Positions 15,801-21,199 of a stretch of DNA of 21,199 bases are shown piece after piece. Origin of the DNA: a virus. The stretch spans positions 1-21,199 of the IMG/VR virus record IMGVR_UViG_3300024346_000615; one strand, 5' to 3'. The position numbers and the translations under genes were made by a program. Below the pieces are notes generated by a model, which saw nothing but the letters and a program-made list of their open reading frames with translations, was not told where the DNA came from and made no database searches. How positions within the stretch are numbered: the stretch's first letter is position 1; each line of letters starts with the position of its first letter.

Positions 15801-18800
15801 AATTAACGCACGGCAAAGACTACAATTTTGATACATCTGGATATGTTTCAATTGATGCTAACCAAGTTGAAAATGATAAAATTGAAATATATGAATACGA
15901 AAATACTGATGGTAGTTTTGTTGCACCAACGCCAACAAAATTAGGCTTATATCCTAAGTATTATCCTGAATTAACAATTGACGATACTGTACAAGGTACT
16001 GAACCAAACACTGCAGGTCCGTTTAAAGTATATGGCGAAGATAGTGCAACTGGTAATAGAGGATGGTTCTATCCTGTGTACACTACTAAGAGTGCAGCAG
16101 GCACAGGAGCAGCATCAAAGTCTTACACATTTACAGGAATGAACAAATTATTTTATATTCCTGTAACAGGAGCAACCTTAGGCGGTAATGATGATATTGA
16201 AGTTACTGAATACCCAATCGGCGTTGCGTTTATTAGAGGCCACGACGGCAGTTATGTTAAGGCTTACAAAGACTTTAGAGATGAATTACTGTTAGAATTA
16301 GAAAAGAGAATCTTTAATAATATTAAAGCAGAATACTCAACTGATAGACTAGACGTTAATGCATTTATCGGCGGCGAATTTAGAGTTAATGAATTTACTA
16401 ATGTTGAAATTAACAATACACTACTTGGAGATTTCCAAAAATGGTTAAGTCAAAATTTAAACAATCAAACTTATACAAACAATACGTTCTACGACAGAAC
16501 TAATAATTGGACGTTTAATTATGGATCAACAAACTCTCCGGACGGAAATACAAATCTAGGCTTTTGGAGAGGACTATATGTAAGGGCATTTGATACTGAC
16601 CGCCCACACAGTCATCCTTGGGAGATGTTAGGGTTAACAACTAAGCCAAACTGGTGGAATTCAGTTTATGGTCCTGCCCCTTATACAGGCGACAACTTAG
16701 TACTTTGGAAAGACTTAGAAAAAGGTCGTATTGCTGATCCTACTAATACTAAAATTGATCTTAAATATGCCCGCCCTGGATTAACTAGTTTTATTCCGGT
16801 TGACAGTACTGGGAAACTATTATCACCATTAGATAGCCGATATGCTAAGAACTTCCAAATACAAAGTGCAACACAAAATTTTAAATTTGGAGACCAAGCA
16901 CCAATTGAAAATGCATGGCGCAAAAGTTCTGAGTACCCGTTTGCTGTACTAACTGCAATGTTATTAAACAAGCCTGCAAAAACAATGGGCTTAGGATTTG
17001 ATGTTTCAAGAATTAATAAAAACTTAGCAAATCAATGGGTAGATACAACTACTAATGCTCCTATTGTTATTAAAGACTTAAAATTGCCAAACACATTTGA
17101 ATCAACTACACGGACTAACACTTCTGGTTTAGTAAACTACATTTATAATCTTGTAGCAAGTGATATATTATCAGTATACGACGGTTATAAATCTGAGTTA
17201 GCGTTGATTACTAATCAAATTGGCATTAAGATTGCTGGATTTACTAGCAAAGAAAAATTTAATTTAATTCTTGATAGTAGGTCTCCTACACAATCATTAA
17301 CACAAGATGGCATATTTGTCCCTCAAGAAAACTACCAAGTATTTTTAAACACAAGTAGTCCTAGTGAATTAGCAGTATATAGTGGTATTATTATTGAACG
17401 TGCTGAACTAGGATATGTGATACGTGGTTATAATTTAGAAAAACCTTACTTTGAATATTACAAACCACTACTTGGATCGTCTGCAAATACTGTAACAGTC
17501 GGCGGAATTTCTGAAAAGGTATCTCCTTGGGATTCTAATACATCTTATATTAGCGGTGAAGTAATACAGCACAATAATGCATATTATAGAGTTATTACTT
17601 CTTTTACTAGTGGAAGAACATTTGACACAAACAATATAGTTAAATTGCCAAGTTTGCCGTTAACCGGCGGAAGAACAGCACAATTTAAGAAAGACTTTAA
17701 TACTGCATCTATTAACAGAATTCAGTACGGAACTCGTATTGACACTGCTCAAGAAGTTGTTGATTTTATTTTAGGATACAGTATAAAACAAAAAGAAATT
17801 GGATTTAGCTTTGAAAATGTTATTGAAGGATCAAACGAAGTTGAAAACTGGAATCAATCAGCAAAACAATTTTTATTCTGGACAACACAAGGTTGGGCAA
17901 ATAATTCTTTAATTGCACTTAGTCCAGGCGCTAATTTATTAGAATTTCAAAGAGACTATTATATTGTTGATAATATCAAAGATGATTTTTACGGATATAA
18001 TATCTTTAAAGCAGACGGTTTATTTTTAGATTCAGAGTTTAGTAGTCTGTTAAGAGATCAAAATAGTTTTGGTGTTCAAACAATTGGAACTACAGAAGGC
18101 ATGTACCACGTAGCACTTCCATTAGTTCAAAAAGAACACGTTGTGCTATTAGATAATAAAACAGATTTTAATGATACAATATATAATCCAAGTACAGGGT
18201 ACAGACAAGAACGTATACGTGTTAACGGATACAGATCAGACAATTGGAACGGCGGATTAAATATTCCAGGTTTTGTTTATGACGATGCAAGATTTACTGA
18301 CTGGGCACAATGGAAAGATTATCAAATTGGAAATATTGTAAAATACAAACAATATTATTATGTAGCAACATCTAATATAATTGGATCGGAAGTTTTTAAC
18401 GCAAACTTTTGGTATCAATTAAGTGAAAAACCTGAGTCGGAGTTAATAACTAACTTTGATTACAGAATTACACAGTTTACAGACTTTTATGATTTAGACT
18501 CAGACAGTTTTGATACTGAGCAGCAAAAAATGGCACAGCATTTGATAGGTTATCAAAAGCGCCAGTATCTTGCTAACATTATTAATGATGATGTAAGTCA
18601 GTTTAAATTCTATAGAGGTGCAATAGCAGACAAAGGCACAATGAATGTGTTTACTAAACTGTTTGATGCACTAGGTAATACAGCCGATAACTTAGAGTTC
18701 TACGAAGAGTGGGCAATTCAAGTTGGTCGTTACGGAGCAGTCGATGATGTTGAACAAGTCGAATACAACTTAAAGCAAGATAAAATGCAAGAGTCTCCGC

Positions 18801-21199
18801 AAGCAGTTGAACTTGTAAGTACTTTACCTGCAACTAACTTTGATAAGATTTATAGAATACTACCAAACGAAGTATATGATCGTCCTGCAGATTATGCACA
18901 TGCACCGTTGCCAACTAAATCGCTAACTAACGAGTATATTAGAACGTCAGGATATGCGAATGAAGACGATGTTGATTTTATTGTTAGTAATCTATCTGAT
19001 TTAGCAACAATTAATACTAATCAAATTTCGATAGGCAATACTATTTGGGTAACTAATACAGATAATAAATCTTGGACAATTGCCCAGTTAACAAATGCAA
19101 ATGTAAATGTTACTGCTCTTAATCCGCTTGTTGCTGACTTTGCAACTAACGGTTTGCGTCTAGTAGAAATAACACTAGATAAATGGGCAAATGGAATACT
19201 AACTGCAGGCGACTATATAGGCATTCGAAATGCGCAAGAGTATTCTATTAATGGATTATACGAAATTGACAGCATTAATTTAAACACTATTCGTATAAGA
19301 GTTCCGTTATCTAATGAAATAGCAGACTTTGAAGATGAAAAGTTTACTATGTCAATGTTAAGAACTATAAGAACAGATAATGTTGATGAAATTAACAATG
19401 CAACAAAACAAGATATATATGATAAACAAAAAATATGGGTCGATACGTATAATACCGAATGGGCAGTATTAGAAAATAATCCTGTATATTTAAATTCTCA
19501 AGAAATTATAAATCCGTCAGAATACGATAGTACTGATCAAGGTTTTAGTGATAGTGTTGCTGTAACTAAAAATAACACTAATGTTTTTGTGTCAGCGCCA
19601 AATGACAGTAATGGAAAAGTGTCTGTATATCGTAGGACTAGAGAACAATCTAATTTATTATTAGATCAAGAAATTATTCTTGAAAATGACGATTTGTTCG
19701 ACATTAACGATTCAGACTTTGGAAAAAGTATTGCAGTATCTCCAGACGGCGAATATCTAGTTGTAGGCATACCTCAAGCAAGTAATGTTAAAACTCGACT
19801 ATCTTATAAGACAGACGTAGTTACTGGAAATTCCACGTTTAACTTCCAGCCAAATACAACATATGTAAAAAATGATATTGTGCGTTATAGAGAAAGTTTA
19901 TGGAAAGCAAACAGAGAAATACTTCCAGAAATTGCTAACCAACCATTTAGTACATTTGAAACATATGTAAATATTGCTTCCCAAGCAGATGCTGACAGTA
20001 CAACCTTAAACTTGTTAGTTGCAGGTGATCTTGGATTACCAAATAATACAACAAGCCATATGCTAATACGTGCTCCTAAAGATATGTATATTGGTACAAC
20101 CCCCGGCGACATAGTTAACTTGTTTTGGAATCAACGTAGTTTTGCTTATCCAACATTAGATAATTATGTACCGTTTGACGGACTAATACCGGAAATTACT
20201 TCACAGTTTATAAGTCAAGATCATGAAATTATTGAAAAAGTTGATCATGTATTCTTCCTTGAAACATTTGTTTCGCTGCCAGTTGTAGGCAGTATTGTAA
20301 CAACTGACACCGGCAGTGCCGAAGTAGTATATGCAGGATCTCGTAGAGATAGTGCAGTAGTATATGTTAAAAATACAAACGGTGTATTTGACGTTACTGG
20401 CGAATTGTATATTAATGAATTAGACTTTGTAGGATTTTATACAGAAGAAAACACCTTTACTTCTAGCAATGCAGTTGCTGGCTTTTGGATGATTACTACG
20501 CCCTCATATTCGAATAACAGCACGTACTATGACACCGGTAGAGGCTTAGTTTATGCCGATATTAAACTACAAGGATCAGTAAGAGATCTTAATGAATATT
20601 ATAATATTCAAAACACAGTTGGCCAAATTGGTACATATATTGCTAACAAAAATAATGTAAGCTATATTGAACAATTGTCATATCGAGGTGATCCGTCAGG
20701 CGCTGACGCACAGGACGGTGTTGAGAGAGATCTTCCAAGTAATAAATTTATAGTTAGAGTAGGAAAAACTTTTAGTGACAACTTAACAATCGGCAAAACA
20801 CAAGAGTTCCGTTTATATAATCTTGATAACAGAGTAATTGACGTTGCAAGTGCTGGATTCACATACGACATTTTAAATAAGCAACAAACAATTGTCGACT
20901 TATGGGATGGTTACATTAATTTTGATCTAGATATATTTGATTTCGCAGGGTTTGCATTCGAGCCACAAGTCGGCGATGTAATTGAAGATGTACAAATTCC
21001 TAGAGATGGCCAAGGCGGCTTAGCATTAACTACTATTAGTACAAGTACTGCTGAAGTTGTGTTTATAAAACGTAACTTTAACGCTGTAAGAGTTTACTTA
21101 AAGGTACTAACAGGTGATTGGTTAGAACAGTCTAATATTGGACGTTTCCAGATTCGTAGAAAAGCAAATGTTAGTTTACGAGGCGCCGCGGATGCTGAT
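12830..21199 (+). CDS. 7: Giant baseplate protein, gp7-like wedge initiator (partial, C-terminus outside window)
   Basis: An open frame of 2790 codons runs from the ATG at 12830 to the right edge without a stop; T4 gp7 has 1032 residues. GGAGG lies 12 nt upstream, inside gp6. The N-terminus (FLPKFFRTQANKKFLQGTLD) and residues 1904-1970 (ANIINDDVSQFKFYRGAIAD, then KGTMNVFTKLFDALG and LEFYEEWAI) resemble T4 gp7 / P2 gpI tail proteins (compare FYSTKGIEASYKFLFKVL in gp7). Residues about 193-330 look cupredoxin-like. Residues about 1245-1290 carry RAFDTDRPHSHPWEML and NWWNSVYGPAPYTGDN, which I recall from large marine phage structural proteins. CBM5/12-like patches lie near 1567-1600, 1825-1864 and 2335-2380. 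FG-GAP-like strands lie near 2236-2310. Its place after gp6 matches T4 gene order. The gp7 role is inference; the family of giant virion proteins is more certain. Confidence 0.7.
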   Translation, partial: MAKNDQNESALPVPGQNNKITASDFLPKFFRTQANKKFLQGTLDQLIQPGVAEKINGYYGRTTAKAYKTTDNYVDDVTTDRTNYQLEPATVVKDVYDNVTFYKDYNDYIGQLSVFGANTSNHSRLNSQETYGWNPNIDWDKFVNFREYYWMPNGPISIPVRGQSREVVSTYTVTTEDQGDNVAYVFNDGLTRNPNLKLYRGQTYRFEIDTPGHPMAIAISRTFTPGTAILTAGTEGLRADGLFDAVLYGNEYDQGEYIVLPSGGSVTFAADDNVSTLYPDGIRKLGEEGEEVAIAYIEKGTIEFTIPFNAPDRLYYISKTVVDTSGQIRIYDIEENAFLNVSEEILGKKKYLSANGVELSNGMKIRFQGDVLPIDYATNDWYVEGVGDKIKLIKDQDLIIPSAYSDTKRIAFDSDNFDTLPFSDASAYATEKDYIVVNRASLDRNAWSRYNRWHHKDTVVKSFELNNLPVNVDESTRAKRPIIEFEAGLKLDNFGAIAKQDIDLIDTYTTDVFSIIEGQSGYNIDGINLADNMRILFTADTDVLVSGKIYQVKFIKIGNNRQISLIETTDTTPIDLETVLVTQGVKNAGKSYHYHGEKWTAAQEKTTRNQPPRFAVCDINGNSYSDETYYGSTTFNGTKLFSYAVGEGVVDNELGFALEYKSINNSGDIVFDFNLLNDTFTYQTDTELFTQGISSGYLKKYSSLTKFAYVNGFSSTPTISKQYVVREYSATDIQVNNFEIDVYNDSSSINDLKVSVSVNNKLKLINTDYTIDKTNTNAVITFTKDLIANDVIKIKTDSKTIKNSNGYYEFPYNLERNPLNDDVNQFTLGEVIDHVDSMLEDIPGYAGNYLGSSNLRDLGDLDKFGKRFVKHSGPINLPLYHVTNKDYNIVKALKYSKKEYSRYKKTFLDTASTLGYDGPVKTHVDLVLKTINTNKLKSQPFYFSDMLATGASNKIEYKVLDSRVTDYPITNNFNLSALSPTSVLVYLNSDQLTHGKDYNFDTSGYVSIDANQVENDKIEIYEYENTDGSFVAPTPTKLGLYPKYYPELTIDDTVQGTEPNTAGPFKVYGEDSATGNRGWFYPVYTTKSAAGTGAASKSYTFTGMNKLFYIPVTGATLGGNDDIEVTEYPIGVAFIRGHDGSYVKAYKDFRDELLLELEKRIFNNIKAEYSTDRLDVNAFIGGEFRVNEFTNVEINNTLLGDFQKWLSQNLNNQTYTNNTFYDRTNNWTFNYGSTNSPDGNTNLGFWRGLYVRAFDTDRPHSHPWEMLGLTTKPNWWNSVYGPAPYTGDNLVLWKDLEKGRIADPTNTKIDLKYARPGLTSFIPVDSTGKLLSPLDSRYAKNFQIQSATQNFKFGDQAPIENAWRKSSEYPFAVLTAMLLNKPAKTMGLGFDVSRINKNLANQWVDTTTNAPIVIKDLKLPNTFESTTRTNTSGLVNYIYNLVASDILSVYDGYKSELALITNQIGIKIAGFTSKEKFNLILDSRSPTQSLTQDGIFVPQENYQVFLNTSSPSELAVYSGIIIERAELGYVIRGYNLEKPYFEYYKPLLGSSANTVTVGGISEKVSPWDSNTSYISGEVIQHNNAYYRVITSFTSGRTFDTNNIVKLPSLPLTGGRTAQFKKDFNTASINRIQYGTRIDTAQEVVDFILGYSIKQKEIGFSFENVIEGSNEVENWNQSAKQFLFWTTQGWANNSLIALSPGANLLEFQRDYYIVDNIKDDFYGYNIFKADGLFLDSEFSSLLRDQNSFGVQTIGTTEGMYHVALPLVQKEHVVLLDNKTDFNDTIYNPSTGYRQERIRVNGYRSDNWNGGLNIPGFVYDDARFTDWAQWKDYQIGNIVKYKQYYYVATSNIIGSEVFNANFWYQLSEKPESELITNFDYRITQFTDFYDLDSDSFDTEQQKMAQHLIGYQKRQYLANIINDDVSQFKFYRGAIADKGTMNVFTKLFDALGNTADNLEFYEEWAIQVGRYGAVDDVEQVEYNLKQDKMQESPQAVELVSTLPATNFDKIYRILPNEVYDRPADYAHAPLPTKSLTNEYIRTSGYANEDDVDFIVSNLSDLATINTNQISIGNTIWVTNTDNKSWTIAQLTNANVNVTALNPLVADFATNGLRLVEITLDKWANGILTAGDYIGIRNAQEYSINGLYEIDSINLNTIRIRVPLSNEIADFEDEKFTMSMLRTIRTDNVDEINNATKQDIYDKQKIWVDTYNTEWAVLENNPVYLNSQEIINPSEYDSTDQGFSDSVAVTKNNTNVFVSAPNDSNGKVSVYRRTREQSNLLLDQEIILENDDLFDINDSDFGKSIAVSPDGEYLVVGIPQASNVKTRLSYKTDVVTGNSTFNFQPNTTYVKNDIVRYRESLWKANREILPEIANQPFSTFETYVNIASQADADSTTLNLLVAGDLGLPNNTTSHMLIRAPKDMYIGTTPGDIVNLFWNQRSFAYPTLDNYVPFDGLIPEITSQFISQDHEIIEKVDHVFFLETFVSLPVVGSIVTTDTGSAEVVYAGSRRDSAVVYVKNTNGVFDVTGELYINELDFVGFYTEENTFTSSNAVAGFWMITTPSYSNNSTYYDTGRGLVYADIKLQGSVRDLNEYYNIQNTVGQIGTYIANKNNVSYIEQLSYRGDPSGADAQDGVERDLPSNKFIVRVGKTFSDNLTIGKTQEFRLYNLDNRVIDVASAGFTYDILNKQQTIVDLWDGYINFDLDIFDFAGFAFEPQVGDVIEDVQIPRDGQGGLALTTISTSTAEVVFIKRNFNAVRVYLKVLTGDWLEQSNIGRFQIRRKANVSLRGAADAD

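Noticed and set aside
2773-20871. Other minus-strand open frames of about 60-96 codons scattered through the operon
   Set aside because: All are antisense to confident structural genes, with Cys/Ser/Leu-rich shadow-like translations and no start signals or spacing suggestive of real genes.
1-21199. tRNAs, homing endonucleases, introns, integrase, CRISPR or insertion sequences
   Set aside because: None seen. The genes are contiguous with gaps of 123 nt or less, and no array-like repeats or terminal inverted repeats were found by eye.

Overview
The window is part of the genome of a T4-type contractile-tailed phage (myovirus), most likely marine and of the cyanophage/pelagiphage kind. This rests on AT-rich, densely packed genes, a recognisable series of T4-like baseplate proteins (tail-tube cap, gp53, gp5, gp25, gp6, gp7-like), and a T4 gene 55-like late sigma factor. 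There are no metabolic genes, tRNAs, integrase or insertion sequences, so the host cannot be named. The marine assignment comes from protein style and gene order recalled from memory, not from a search.

Layout. Positions 1-654 (minus strand) hold the N-terminal 218 residues of a gp55-like late-transcription sigma factor, whose C-terminus lies beyond the left edge. Positions 655-777 are a divergent promoter region. Toward the sigma gene it carries two tandem sigma70-type promoters, each with exact TTGACA and TATAAT boxes and a 17-bp spacer. Toward the structural genes it carries two motifs resembling T4 late promoters, and these lie on or against the -35 boxes of the opposing promoters. From 778 to the right edge everything is on the plus strand in one compact baseplate operon: tail-tube cap (gp48/gp54-like), gp53, a 1000-residue probable hub protein, a 463-residue Thr/Pro-rich protein of unknown function, gp5 (spike plus peptidoglycan hydrolase), gp25, gp6, and a giant gp7-like protein of at least 2790 residues that runs off the right edge. 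Junctions are mostly 0-4 nt or overlapping. The only real gaps are 16 nt before gp25 and 64 nt before gp6; the second holds a possible internal late promoter. No stretch over 300 bases lacks a gene.

How it works together. The gp55-like factor would be made from host-type promoters soon after infection. It would then direct host RNA polymerase to late promoters, including the one driving this baseplate operon. The hub protein and gp5 form the central spike that pierces and digests the cell wall. Gp53, gp25, gp6 and the gp7-like protein form the wedges around it. The cap protein closes the baseplate and starts the tail tube.

Most notable are the interlocked early/late promoters; a gp5 whose hydrolase domain sits after the beta-helix rather than before it as in T4; the giant gp7-like protein with a cupredoxin-like domain lacking copper ligands, three carbohydrate-binding-like modules and FG-GAP-like repeats; and an LDAFGG peptide shared by the hub and its uncharacterised neighbour. 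These architectures probably have relatives among marine phages, so they are best treated as poorly characterised rather than proven new.
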